A stretch of 64,000 bases of DNA from Engraulis encrasicolus (taxonomy: Eukaryota; Chordata; Actinopteri; Clupeiformes; Engraulidae), in assembly GCF_034702125.1 (NCBI RefSeq), contig NC_085880.1:14713320-14777319 (forward strand). Direction: 5' to 3'. Below are positions 1 through 13,837 of the stretch, piece by piece. Below the pieces are notes generated by a model, which was not told the DNA's origin, searched no databases, and was given only the letters and a program-made list of their open reading frames with translations. Position numbers and translations under genes: made by a program. The stretch's first letter is position 1; each line of letters starts with the position of its first letter.

Positions 1-720
1 GGCCATATTGGATTTGGCGGCCATTTTGAAAATTCTGTGTTTTTCACATTTAATAATCAGCTGAAAAGAAGGAAATGTATATTTTCATGCTTTTACTACG
101 TGCATAATGGATTCACTCATCTGCTATACAATTCCTGTTATATGGGTCGGCCATATTTCATTTGGTGGCCATTTTGAACATTTCAATTTTGGTTTTACGC
201 AACAATTGCATTTCTAACATTAATAGGTACATCATAGAGTATGTATTTACCAAATTTCAGGCATTTATGACGGAGTGCATGATGGTTTCTCACTAATATG
301 GGTTGGCCATATTGGATTTGGCGGCCATCTTGAAAATACAGCATTTTTCGTGGCGCCTCCAACAATAACATTGATCAGCATATTAAGAAGGACATGTGTA
401 CCAATTTTCAGGCCTTTACTACAAAGTGTCAGGTAGTTTCGTTAATATGGGTTGGCCATATTGGATTTGGCGGCCATCTTGAAAATTCATAATTTTTCGC
501 TACGCCTCCAATGCTAATATTAATCAGCATATCAAGAAGGATATATATACCAATTTCCATGCTTTTACAACAACGTGTCAGGTAGTTTCATTAATTTGGG
601 TTGGCCATATTGGATTTGGCGGCCATCTTGAAAATTCTTCATTTTTTGCGACGCCTCCAACGCTTATATTAATAAGTATAGGAAGAGGTATATGTGTACC
701 AATTTTCATGCTTTTACTCA
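1..720. repeat. Tandem repeat array, period about 150 bp
   Basis: Five tandem units each contain a core resembling ggccatattggatttggcgg followed by ccatcttgaaaat. The cores start at about 1, 149, 305, 454 and 603, so the spacing is 148-156 bp. The rest of each unit is recognisably related but diverged. The array runs off the left edge, so its true size is unknown. Similar 'gccatattggatt' wording recurs in the arms of the large inverted element at 18237-23368, so this may be an internal tandem portion of a related transposon rather than a centromeric satellite. Confidence 0.75.
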
Positions 721-904
721 AAAGTGCATGATCAATTCACTTATAATTAAAGGCAGACAAGATAACGAGGTACCAGGGCAGACAAGAACACAGGTGAGGG
801 AAATAATGTCATTAACAAAAGTGGGGACACAAGTTAAGCAGATTGAGCACAGGTGAAATCAGTACTGGTAAGTAGACAAAAACTGGTCAAACCGGAAACC
901 AATG

Positions 905-996
905 GGCTCGTTCGTGACGAAGCAGTGCTGCTTTTGCTAGGCAGTGGGCATGCTCACTGCTTAGCAAAAGCAGCACTGCTTCGTCACGAACGAGCC
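905..996. repeat. Near-perfect 92-bp palindrome (46-bp arms, no spacer)
   Basis: Every base from 905 to 950 pairs with its partner from 996 back to 951. The only non-Watson-Crick pairs are two G.T wobbles (940/961 and 947/954). The arms begin ggctcgttcgtgacgaagca and the centre is gggcatgctc. A transcript would fold into one continuous hairpin of miRNA-precursor size. It could equally be a minimal foldback MITE. No target duplication is obvious. Confidence 0.85.
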
Positions 997-1089
997 TAAT
1001 ATAACTAAAATGGGATCAATTGCGACAGGTGAGACAAATGAGGGGTGGGGCAGGCAATGTCACAGGAAAACTCGACAGGCTCTCTCTAA

Positions 1090-1885
1090 TACATGTTCTA
1101 AATTTTGTTAATTATAACCTGACTGCACGAACCTAGCTACGCACAACTCAACCTATGATTGTTGGAAACCGCTGTTGGTCAAAAAATTAGCTTATGTGGT
1201 TGGCTGCCAGTGTCTTGCCCCTACTCATAACATTGTGTTGATAAACACTGAGACACACATGTATATACCACAGTGGGTTTACATACAGTGTCCAAACTCG
1301 CCATCCAACCCGTGCCTGCAGTTCACCTAGGAGCCCATAAGGCTGGCGCTATTCACACACAATTGTGCTCGCTGTCGGCTGAAACCTGACAATATTACTG
1401 TGGGTTCTGAGAAACTGATGTGGATTTAAATCAAATGTACAATAACCTGGGAGTTATCCTTCTGATTTCTTATAGGTTTGGCATTTATGAGTCAGCCTCC
1501 GCTAGCTTCTTGCTAACGAAATTTCTTTACGGCAGTCGTGATCACAGCAATGTTTTACAAAGATCACGCAAGTTTAAAAATTCAAACTAAGTGCTGTTTG
1601 AAAGGATAATTTATCCTGCCTTTAGAAAATATGATTCTCTCCCAAGCAACGGCAGCATCTGTGGTTGAGCTCCATAGGACCCCATTCATTCTAATGACGT
1701 GTCCAGACCAAGAGCGAACGGAGCTGCCTGGCAGCGTGGGTAGCAGAAGAAGTTTCACCTTGCTAATCGCATAACGGCTCTGGCTTGACAGCCTGGGACA
1801 TTCAGAGATATAAAAGTTCCAATTGGTTTTCGCCAAATTGCGTCATAGCTCATTACCATAAGATAAGATGACTTTTAATCGTTAA
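1090..1885. repeat. Interspersed repeats with copies elsewhere in the window
   Basis: Two repeat blocks are adjacent. About 1090-1260 is a direct relative of about 21340-21520 (shared string tggttggctgccagtgtctt). About 1265-1885 is present in inverted orientation at about 27830-28375 (shared strings include aggataatttatcctgcctt on one strand and its complement on the other). No coding potential is recognised. The class of element is undetermined. Confidence 0.6.
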
Positions 1886-2053
1886 AATTCGCTTTGGTCG
1901 CTCAGTTCGCTTCGCTCCTGGCGAATTTGCTTTGGTAGCACTGGTCGTGTGCCTTCCATAGAGAAATAATGACTTCCGTCGCTTCGTTCGCTCTTGGTCT
2001 GGACACGGCATGACAGCATCTGCGCTCCTTGATTGGCGCCACTTAGTGGTCAG

Positions 2054-2254
2054 CAGTCTTGCCAGATTGGGCTGTTTCCCGTCCAATTGGGCTGGGCGGG
2101 TAAAGATGGGCTGGGCGGGTAAAAATGACATTTAGCTGAAAAACCCGCCCAATTTTTGCCATAGAAATCAATAGAATTGGGCGGTATTTTGTGCTTATAG
2201 GCGGGTTTTGAGCATATTTTGGGCTGGAATCATCAGCCTCATCTGGCAACTCTG
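2054..2254. mobile_element. hAT-type MITE, copy 1 of a 200-bp family
   Basis: The terminal inverted repeats are cagtcttgccagattgggct at the left and a matching ...catctggcaactctg end at the right. The flanking 8-bp direct repeats are gtggtcag (2046-2053) and gtggacag (2255-2262), 7 of 8 identical. An inverted second copy with a perfect target duplication lies at 48827-49025, which confirms both boundaries. Eight-bp duplications and CAGTGTTGCC-like ends are typical of hAT elements. It has no coding capacity. Confidence 0.8.
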
Positions 2255-2262
2255 GTGGACAG

Positions 2263-2763
2263 TACCACGCGGAAAAAGTCAGGACTTTTGTCTCTTGTAA
2301 TACCCATGAACCCTCTCTGCTAATATCCTGACTCCCGTCCTCCCTTGCCAGCTTTTGGTCTCATGATGTCACTGATGACAGAAGTGAATTTCAATATCTC
2401 ACAAAAGTGCCACAAAAATGTCTTTTACTTATTTGGAATCGGGATGGTGAATGAAAAATAGTCCCCCAAAAAGTTTTTAAAACAACTGGAAAAGAAGTAA
2501 AACCTAAGGCACAATTCTGATCATTACGATGAAATGTGTTTTGCTATAGGCCCCTACCTTTCCTGCCAATTTCCCATGGTGGCCCCCCTAGCACAACCTC
2601 ACTGCCCTCAACGGGTCCTTATCCCACACTTTGAATATCACTAGGTTATACCACAAAAAAGAAGCCACAAATACATGTATTTGACACAAGTTCTGGTCAT
2701 AGAAAAATATCATATGACAATCAGGAGTGTGTGTGCACATGTGTGCATGTGCCTGTCTTCGTA
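2263..2763. other. Gene-poor stretch downstream of the C1q gene
   Basis: No gene or recognisable repeat is seen. It should contain the 3' UTR of the minus-strand C1q gene, but I find no canonical AATAAA on that strand, so the polyadenylation site is unresolved. Confidence 0.4.
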
Positions 2764-4694
<1,931 letters not shown>

Positions 4695-4968
4695 GACACA
4701 CTTGCACTTACACACACTCTAGCTGACTAGTGTCCCAGATTCAGGCCCAGAAGGTCAAATACACAGTTAGTCACACACAAACACGTGTCTCTGTGCTGCT
4801 CTGGAGTGCAACAGTGTGTTTTTATCGGAGGGGTTTTTATCAAGAGAGACCCAAACAGCCAATGGGGTGAAAAAGGGATGTCAGTCATGTGACCTGGTGG
4901 TGAAATACGGGAAACACTTCCTTATGAGTTTGACTGGACAAAACAGTATTGCCACATTTGGGAACACA

Positions 4969-5544
<576 letters not shown>

Positions 5545-5654
5545 TTGGCAAATATATGTAACAGTGAGCTATATATGATGATTATTTTATGTGTAATATG
5601 TGTGTTACGTCTTGTGGACAATGTCTTCTTTTATGTATGTGTGTATGCTACTTG

Positions 5655-5704
5655 ACACCTTAATTTCCCCCTGGGATCAATAAACGATACTCTACTCTAC
5701 TCTA

Positions 5705-5710
<6 letters not shown>
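5655..5710 (+). mobile_element. LINE 3' tail followed by (CTCTA)n
   Basis: The sequence aatttccccctgggatcaat followed by aaacgatactctactctac has the form of a fish non-LTR retrotransposon 3' terminus that ends in a short tandem repeat. Only the extreme tail is present. Family assignment rests on recall of such tails in fish genomes. Confidence 0.45.
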
Positions 5711-5741
<31 letters not shown>

Positions 5742-8182
5742 GCACGCACGTCACACACACACGCACACAAACCTATTTATTAGTTATTCTTGAGGCGCAA
5801 AAACGAATATTAAATATCGATTTATCAGATTCATTACACAGACAAAAGACAGGACATGTAACAAACTTAGTAACAATAAGTTTAATTCATAAATGAATAA
5901 AATGCTTATGGCTGGAGAGGCAACAGCCAGCATTCCCCATTAAGTTAGGCCCAGGGCTTTTTGGCGTAGACCAGTCCCACACACAGACGCTTTTCTACAA
6001 AATTATGCTTGCCTCAGTTCATTGTCTATACATGTATTAAAGATAGACAATTGGGCCGCCTCATCTTTGGTGGGCAAGACTAAAAAAAAAAAAACAACAT
6101 CAACAACAAAACAAAAACAAACAAAAAAAACCAACAGCATCGGACCCTGAGGACTGTCAGCCCACCAGGAAAATGCCCTGTATGACAGATTGCCATCTTA
6201 TTATTGCACATGTAGACTGCCTTTCTAGCCTTGGTCATTTGCTGGATTTACGGCTGGACTTTTGGATTGTCGTAAACGTATCATATGTGCTCTGTGATTG
6301 GTCCTCTCTGGAATAATTGAGCTACTTCCTTGCTGCACACTCATGGCACACCGTGCCCTCGACTCTAAAAACGTAGATACAGAAACACGGACGGACACAT
6401 ACTCGCACTAATATACTCCCTTGCATGAATATATCCACCAGCAGCGTTGTAGCTAAACTAGTTCAATGAACTAGTCTTCTTGTCTAATGTTCTACCTTTA
6501 TGACACCACTTGCCTCACCAGCAAAGCTGTCACAATAGTCTCTGTTTCTCAATGTGAAGTGTCCTGGCCTTGCTATTTAATTTTGTATTATTTAGAGCTT
6601 CAAGATTTCAAATCATTGCGACTCACCAAGTACTGTTCCAAAGTGAAGTATGCTTCAAAATCTACCAAGTTCTACACTTTAAATTCATAGAATTTCCAAG
6701 GCTGCACTTGCCACATCCTTGCCGTGAGAAAACACCCAGAATCCTTCAGTCTCCATACTCTTGCTAGGCTTTTTATTACAGGTGTTGTAAAGCCATACAT
6801 GTATACGCACTATATGGTATGTTGTTGTTTGCGCGATGTAGATAGCTTAAAATAGCTCAACACAACTTGGTCATGGTGGAGAGAGAGAGAGAAACAACTT
6901 GGCCATTGTTTGTGCTCATTACGTTTTATTTGTGTTGCGTTTCGCAGCTTCTGTCTGCGGACAATTTGTGGACTGTTATGAATTGATATTAACATTCTAG
7001 TAGTTTGCTGTACTTTTCAACTTACACCACTACAGAAATACAGCCAAAAGATTGTGTGTTTAAAATCAGTTAAAAACAAGTGTGTCCTGGGCCAGTCCAT
7101 CAGCAACTACTAGTGGCCAAAACAGAACTTCTCTAGCTTCCAAGCATGTTCCATGTTCATAATCGTTTGAGATGATTGTGATGCTATGAGCCTCCTCTTG
7201 CCAGTGCACGACTTCAAGGCTGTGGCACTCAGGATAGCAGCACACTTCACTTTGAGAAAAGGTCAGTGAGGGATGCAAGCCACCTCGCACACAATCTCAT
7301 CAGCTCCCCCTGCCCTCTGGGAAGAGGCACTGCAGCCTTGACTCCTGCACAACCAGCCACCTTCAGCCACCATTCTGATACTGATCTCCCTGCCCTCACT
7401 CCCATTGCAAACTCTTTTAGTTTACATAACAGACACAAATACATCCCCACTTAATCTAAAAATCTTTGTAAAAGTCAATGGGTTACACCCAAAGTGAGAT
7501 TTCCATTTGAGCAAACCAGTTTTGCTGTATGTGGGGGAATGATATACACATAAATAAATGCCCAATAATGTAGAAAAGTCCGTCTGTGTGAATGTTTGTG
7601 TGCACGCGTGCAGACAAGAATGTGTGTGTGTGTGTGCGAGCATGTGTGCAGATAAGAATGTGTGTGTGTGTGTGTGTATGCTTACGTTGGGCAGATTTAA
7701 TCTGGATAAAACCAGCATGTGCTCTCCTTCTCTCATAAGCTCTAGTCCACTCTGCAGTTTTTTCTTCTCTTTTCTCTCCATTCCTCTTCTCTTTCACTGC
7801 CCTCTTACAGTCTACTACATACTGCAGTCTCTTCGTTCCTTCTCTCCTCCCCTTCAATCCACCTTTCTTCTTTTCTGTCTTTACTACGGTTCCTCATCTT
7901 TCTCTCCGCCATGTGAGAGCTGGATGGTCTCCCTTTATCAGGACTTGGAAACTGCCAGACTCTTGGACTGGAATATTTTTGAACTGGACTGCGTGTGCAT
8001 ACACAGACGCACAGACACATACACACGCACACACTTGGGTTGAGGAGCTTTGTGTTTTTTATTGACAGTGGGGAACTGAGTGTGTGTGTGTGTGTGTGTG
8101 TGCGATAGATGAGGTGAGAGTGAGAGTGTGTGTGTTCCTCTACCTGGAGTTCTACTTGGCTCTTCGTGTTGACACTGTCGCC

Positions 8183-9068
8183 ATGGGAACTTTGGAGTCC
8201 TTGTGGGGAGCAGTCGAGTGCGCCTGTCGAGTCATGGGCATCTGTACAGCAGCAGGTACACACCAAACACACACACTTTGTAGAAGTGCTACCATCAGTG
8301 TATCAGTGTTGCTGATGTCAGTTGTATAGGTAGTATTGTTAGGTGTGTGTGTGTGTGTGTGTGTGTGAATGGCAATAACTGTTATGCGTGTACACTAACG
8401 AGTGTTATGTGTGTGTGCGCTAATATTGTTATTTCTGTGGGTATATAAAAATACAATTATGTTGACTGTGTGTGTGGATGTGTACCACACATGTGGTTCT
8501 ATAAAGTGTGCTTGTGTGTGTATGTTAGTTGGGGTGTGTGTGTGTGTTTAAGTGCACAATGGCTCAGGCTAATTCCGCGGAATATGCAAAACTGACCTAA
8601 ATCCGTTCACTTCACATTCCCTCAGCCCTTTTCCTCAGAAATAAGCCCCACATACCCTCACACACCCACGCCCACAAAAACTCTTGCCACACATACACAC
8701 TATAATCAGAGATTGTTGCTTCTTTGAAACCATCTCTGCTATAATGACCTCTCACCTGTACAGTATAGTAATGATACAGTGTAGAGGAACACCACATTCT
8801 GTGTGCTTGTGTTTGTAATCATTTGTGTGTATATGTGTGTGTGTGTGTTTGTGTGTGTAGTGCTGTGTGGGGTGGGCATAGAGACACTTGGACTCGGGGA
8901 ACACCACAGTCTTGCCGTCTACCTGCTGTAAGTTCGCACACGCACACACATCCTGGTTGTGTGTATATATGTGTGTGGGTATTTACATACATATGTACAC
9001 ACACACACTTGCAAACACACTGTGATCATCTGTATGGCTTTGAGCTCTAGTGTGTGTTCTTCAGCAGG

Positions 9069-9143
<75 letters not shown>

Positions 9144-12100
9144 CAGAGTGTCCTCTGCAGGCATGATGCTGTTTGAGATGGCCTTCTTCGTCGACACACT
9201 ATTGGAGATCTGCCTCCCGTAAGAGACACACACACATAAACCAAGGCTTGACATTAACTTTCTCGCTTGCCGGCCACTGTGGCTAGTGGTTTTCCTGAGT
9301 CACTAGCCATCCAGCCAAAAATTCATTATTTTTTTATCATCATGCTGTATCTAACCTCAGAAGATGAGGTGCTTAAAGCAAGAAGATGAGTGCATGGGTT
9401 TCTACATTGAAATAAAGCAAACAAATAGAAACTGAGTAACTGATCTTTTTTTAACTTCAATACGAACAATTGATACACAGGGGGCAACGTGCAGAATATA
9501 CACTATTCTCATATGTCATACCATAGAATAAGCTACCTGTCAAATTGGCTAGTGACACTGAAATTGTTACCAGCCACAGCCAAGTTTTAAGAAGCATTTG
9601 GCTGGTTGGCAGGTGCCAGTGTCAAGCCCTGACATACACACACCTAGCTTGTTTCCTCTCTGTCCTCATCCAAGGTGGAAACGCAGCAACCTCTGTCGCC
9701 CACTCAGGCGATACACCGAGGGGAGGGTTAAACCCCCCTAGGAGACCTGAGAGCTTCCAAAAGTTTTGTCCAATTACAGAGGACGACCTCTGTAAAATAG
9801 TCAGGGAAAGTAAGCAGTCTACCTGCAGCCTTGACGCGATCCCCACATATCTGCTAAAAAACATACTTGGTTGCTTAGCAGCACCTTTACTGCAAATTGT
9901 TAACACCTCTATGCTTACAGGCATTTTTCCAAGCTCATTCAAAACAGCCATGGTAAAGCCACTCCTAAAAAAGACAAATTTAGATCAGAATTCTTTAAAC
10001 AACTACAGACCTATATCAAACCTCCCCTTTATAAGCAAGGTACTAGAAAAAGTTCTATCTATCAATCTGCTTTTTTCCATCTTAGAAATGTCAACAAAGT
10101 GCGCGGCTTGGCCCCCCGACAAGACGCTGAGAAACTTATTCATGCCTTTGTCACCAGTAGGATAGACTACTGCAATGCTCTCTTCTCTGGTCTCCCAAAA
10201 AAATTAATTGACAAATTGCAACTCATTCAAAATTCTGCGGCAAGAATCCTAACAAGAACCAGAATGAGAGAGCACATCTCTCCTGTCTTGGCAGACCTGC
10301 ACTGGTTACCTGTCTCATACAGAATCGACTTTAAGATTCTGCTCACAGTATTTAAAGCATTAAATGGACTTGCCCCTAGCTATATCTCAGACATACTCTC
10401 TTTTTATGCCCCTGCTCGAGCTCTCAGGTCCACTGATGCCAAGCTGCTAAGGACCCCCACCCCCCCGCAGAAGAAGATCGGCGACGCCGCGTTTGCCTGC
10501 TATGCGCCCAAGAGATGGAACGCCCTCCCCATCGAGATCCGATCAGCCACCTCCGTCGACTCCTTTAAGAAGCAGCTGAAGACCCACCTCTTCATCCTTG
10601 CCAACTCCTAGCTGCCAAGGCGTCATAGTGTCCCAGCTGCCGCAGCGCCCTTACTACTCGCAATCCAGCCCTGGCAGGGGGCTCCCCTAGGTGGCCGCTG
10701 GTCTCTGCCTGAGGTTTCTTCCTGACTACAGGGGGTCTTTTTTCTCAGACCTCACTGAGCTTTTTTCCCCCCCCTTACAAACGATGCCAGGGGCCGCACC
10801 TGAGCGCCCAATCTCTGTGTGACTATCTATGACTTATGATAGGCCCAGCCACTATGGACCTTACACATCTAAGAATCCTGGTCCTAACCTACGTTGACCT
10901 TATGACTCTACATTCTCTGTCTATCTCTTCTTCCTCTGCCTTCCTGCTTTTTCTGCCTCTCCTCTATACCTCTCCTTTTAAATCTATCTCTAACAATGTT
11001 TTTTTTCCCATTTGTTAAGCACTTTGAGTTACATGCCTTGTATGACACAGTGCTATACAAATACAATTATTATTATTATTATTATTTCTTTTTTACACCT
11101 CCCCAAACCCTGTTCATCGCTCACTTTTTCCTCCACTCTTTCCCCTATACCCCTCTCTCCCTCCTCTCCTCTCCATTCTTCCCTTCTCTGGCCTCTCCTA
11201 TTATCTCTCCATCCTCTCTTCCCTTTCCTCTCCTCTCCACTATACTAATCCCTTTCTCTGGTTGTCTGCCGGACTGTATGCTTGTGGTATTGTGGGAGCA
11301 GGCTGTCATCATGCTTTAGCGTATGTATCGCACGCTAGTGCATTCAGCGTGTTGGTGCGACGCATTTTGAAGGTAAAGCGTGCTCCTCAACGCAACGGTG
11401 AAGCGCTTTCATGCACTTTTGACACGTGACGAGGTTTGCGCAGTTGTGGAGCACGCTTTAACTTGGAAATGTGTATTGGAGACACGCAATAGTGGGTTCA
11501 AATCAGCATGACATAGATACGCCTATGCATGATGACATGTTGTGTGGGAGATGATGGCTCAGTAGTATGTGTGTTGAGTAGTTGTTTCCACCTGACTGCA
11601 AGGTTCTGGTGTTGTGGAAAGCAATAGCTCATGTCTCTTGTTGTTGTCCTCCTAGCTGCAAGGCTCTAGTGTTAGGGAAGAGGATGACGTGTGTGTGTGT
11701 GTGTGGTTGTCCTCCTGCCTGTAAGGTTCTGGTGCTATGGCAAAGGATTGCTCATCTGTGTGTGTGTGTGTGTGTAGTTGTCCTCCTAACTGCAAGGCTC
11801 TGTTTCTATGGAAGAGGATGGCTCATGTCTGTGTGTGTGTGTGGTTGTCCTCCTGATTGTAACAAGTATAAGTGTTATGGAAAAGGATTGCTCATCTCTC
11901 TCTCTGTGCGTAGTTGTCCTCCTAACTGCAAGGCTCTGGTGTTATGGAAGAGGATGGCTCATGTCTGTGTGTGTGCGTAGTTGTCCTCCAGACTGCAAGG
12001 CTCTGGTGCTATGGAAGAGGATGGCTCATGTCTGTGTGTGTGTGTGTCTGTGCGTAGTTGTCCTCCAGACTGCAAGGCTATGGTGCTATGGAAGAGGATG

Positions 12101-13597
12101 GCTCATGTCAGCAGCTTCCAGAAGTTCATGTACTACACCATGATGTCATTACTCTGCTTCCTCCACCCCCTCATGCTCTGGCACGCTCTTATACCAGGTG
12201 TGTGTGTGTGTGTGTGTGCTTCTGCTAGGTGGCATTTCACTTATGTGTACAATAGAGCTGTGTTGAAAAAAGAGATTTTCCGATTTTAAATGGATTCACA
12301 AATTAATTTCCGATTATCAATTCGTACGTCCAAAGATCGATTTTTAAAATAATTATTATATATTTATTATTATTATTATTATTAATATTTTCCCCCACGG
12401 TTGACCTTTTCATCAGCCTTCCAGCCATCAGTAACTACCAATACTTGTAAGATTTCCTGTTTACAGTAATATCGATATAATATTGCTTTTCTACAGTCAT
12501 GAAATGAAGGAAACAGCTCAAATTGCCTATGTTTTTAATAACATTAACTCCCATATCGAATTGAAATCAGATTGAATAGGAAATCAGATCGAATTTGAGC
12601 GAGTCGAAAAAAAAACGAGTCTGAAACTTGAATCAATACACAGCTCTAGTGTACAACGTGTGTCATTCTTTACTAGGCTGTTGCATCGCTATGTGTGTTT
12701 GTCTATTCAGTGTATGAGTGCATCTACTGCGTCATTCCACTAATAACTGTGTATACAGTATACAGCCCATGAGGTGTGTGTGTGTATGTGTGCCAGGAGG
12801 CATTCCACTTTTCACTGTGTGTACAGTCCAATATAGGCAACATTATACAGTGTATGTGTGTGTGTAGGCTGAATAGTACCGCTGATTACTGTGTGTGTAT
12901 GTAGGCTGAATGCTGTTGATCACTGTGTGTGTGTGTGTGTGTGTGCATGAGTGTGTGTGCAGGCTGCATGCTGCTGGCCACCGGCCTCCTGAACTTCCTG
13001 TTGAGCAAGCGTAAGAAGGCGGAGCCTGACGGTGGCCCCTCCAGCGAGGCCACACACACGTACTGCGACCCCTCCCGCACCGACACCGCCCTGACAGAGG
13101 AGGGCAGCACCGAGCAGACCTTCTCCTTCTTCCACGTCATCATGGGCTCGCGACCCACCCTGTCCCTCTCCCCCCGTGGATTTCTGCCAAGCAACAGCCG
13201 CCTCCAGGCGCCCCCGCCTACCGTCTGTGCAGACCTGCAGGTAGGCCTCGCCTGTTACCATGAGGCCTCGCCTGTTACCATTCATATTCATTCAGAATGA
13301 GCATGTTATTCAACAACTTTACCTGTTTACCCATAGTAATATATGATATATTAGCCTGTATTAGACTATCCTACATTATATGATATTATGATATTCATGG
13401 TCTATTTGCAGGCTCAGCCCTCCCCCTCCCCAAGGACCAGAAGCAGTGGCAGTAGGAGGGGGTTCGGTTCATCAGGCCGTGGTGGCTGTTTTGGGGGCCC
13501 CTTGACAGAGGAAGGGGCACAGGAGACTGAGATGGAGGAGTATGTCTATGTGGACTCAGAGACCACCTCCGACAAGGCTCCAATGATACCGCCATGA
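8183..13597 (+). CDS. tmem72: Transmembrane protein 72 (six exons, complete)
   Basis: Coding exons are 8183-8255, 8861-8927, 9147-9218, 12058-12197, 12963-13240 and 13412-13597. Phases (1,2,2,1,0) and GT/AG sites all agree, giving 271 residues (human TMEM72 is about 275). Aligned features are the start MGTLESLWGAVECACRVMGI, the exon 4 core FQKFMYYTMMSLLCFLHP, the KRKK basic stop after the last membrane helix, and the tail SETTSDKAPMIPP. Four hydrophobic helices are visible at about residues 14-34, 41-66, 92-116 and 118-136. They are followed by a Ser/Pro-rich cytoplasmic tail containing ...STEQTFSF. The protein is a multi-pass membrane protein of unknown biochemical role, reported as kidney-enriched in mammals. 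The start was chosen because ccATGG has a good Kozak context and its length matches the family. Intron 3 (2.8 kb) holds a MITE, an L2 LINE fragment, another repeat and the decoy array that ends in exon 4. Confidence 0.93.
9071..9137. repeat. (GT)n microsatellite abutting the TMEM72 exon 3 acceptor
   Basis: About 67 bp of GT run to within roughly 10 bp of the exon 3 acceptor (tgtatgtgtcag), leaving almost no conventional polypyrimidine tract. The GU-rich tract must serve instead. The exon 2 acceptor is similarly gtgtgtgtag. Confidence 0.9.
9242..9631. mobile_element. hAT-type MITE in TMEM72 intron 3
   Basis: Left end caaggcttgacattaac and right end ...cagtgtcaagccctg are inverted repeats of each other. 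The flanking 8-mers acataaac (9234-9241) and acatacac (9632-9639) match at 7 of 8 positions, as expected for an old hAT target duplication. There is no coding sequence. Confidence 0.75.
9660..11090 (+). mobile_element. Internally deleted L2/CR1-type LINE
   Basis: The 5' part (about 9740-10065) encodes the front of a reverse transcriptase (NNYRPISNLPFISKVLEKV). The 3' part (about 10099-10611) encodes the conserved C-terminal tail of fish L2-type ORF2 (SRIDYCNALFSGLP, LHWLPVSYRIDFKI, RWNALPIEIRSATS). The catalytic centre of the polymerase is missing at a junction near 10085, so the copy is dead. A 3' UTR follows and ends in a gctatacaaatacaatt tail and (ATT)n at about 11064-11086, which is characteristic of L2 elements. 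It lies in the same orientation as TMEM72, inside intron 3. Confidence 0.88.
11305..11536. mobile_element. MITE with gtcatcatgc ends (short copy)
   Basis: Ends gtcatcatgctttagcgtat and ...gatacgcctatgcatgatgac are imperfect inverted repeats. A longer copy of the same element lies at 34980-35428 with about 220 bp of extra internal sequence. Superfamily is not determined because no clear target duplication is visible. Confidence 0.65.
11581..12057 (+). repeat. Tandem decoy copies of the TMEM72 exon 4 acceptor side
   Basis: Seven imperfect units of 60-77 bp precede the real exon 4 start at 12058. Each unit repeats the first 50-55 exon bases (ttgtcctcc...tgcaaggctctgg, then ctatggaagaggatggctca) followed by a GT run. 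The units begin at about 11585, 11645, 11708, 11778, 11845, 11914 and 11981. An AG dinucleotide in acceptor position is present before the units at 11778, 11914 and 11981 and absent (gtgtgg) before those at 11708 and 11845. Use of 11981 would shift the frame (77 nt). Use of 11914 is in frame (144 nt) but hits the TAG of the next acceptor. Only the last unit continues into the conserved exon body. Confidence 0.9.
12253..12648. mobile_element. hAT-type MITE in TMEM72 intron 4
   Basis: Ends tagagctgtg and cacagctcta are perfect inverted repeats. The flanking 8-bp duplication gtgtacaa (12245-12252 and 12649-12656) is perfect. The interior is AT-rich with gatcgatttt words. A perfect duplication suggests a relatively recent insertion. 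Confidence 0.9.
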
Positions 13598-13712
13598 TGC
13601 CAGATAGAGCCTAGTACATATAGTATATCCATCATTCCACCTTTAGCGCCTTTGCCTTCATCTAAACTGCATCCAGATCATTACGGCATCTTGATTCTAT
13701 TTTGAGACTGGC

Positions 13713-13718
13713 AATAAA
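13713..13718 (+). terminator. Poly(A) signal of TMEM72
   Basis: AATAAA lies 116 bp after the TMEM72 stop codon, in the context ggcaataaaattaatac. It is the first canonical signal downstream of the stop. Confidence 0.65.
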
Positions 13719-13837
13719 ATTAATACATTTTTCAGTACCACAGCTCCGCGACCCACCCAGGATCCCTGTGTGACCCACTTTTTGGTCCAGACCCACCAGT
13801 TAAGAAAGACAACTGTAGGCCGTACAGTAGGCTACAT

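Noticed and set aside
7260..7440. LINE-like 3' coding end (SGKRHCSLDSCTT-type reading)
   Set aside because: The resemblance is short, needs frame changes, and could be chance. Mentioned only in the intergenic entry.
7558..8272. Frames of 124-161 codons on both strands before TMEM72
   Set aside because: They are composed of CA/GT repeat translations and low-complexity pyrimidine DNA. No conserved motif, and not needed for the TMEM72 model.
11582..12289. Overlapping Cys-Val-rich frames across the 11.6-12.1 kb array, and a CRISPR-like look of the repeats
   Set aside because: The array is a eukaryotic minisatellite of the TMEM72 exon 4 edge with GT spacers of variable length. Spacers are not unique, and the genome is vertebrate.
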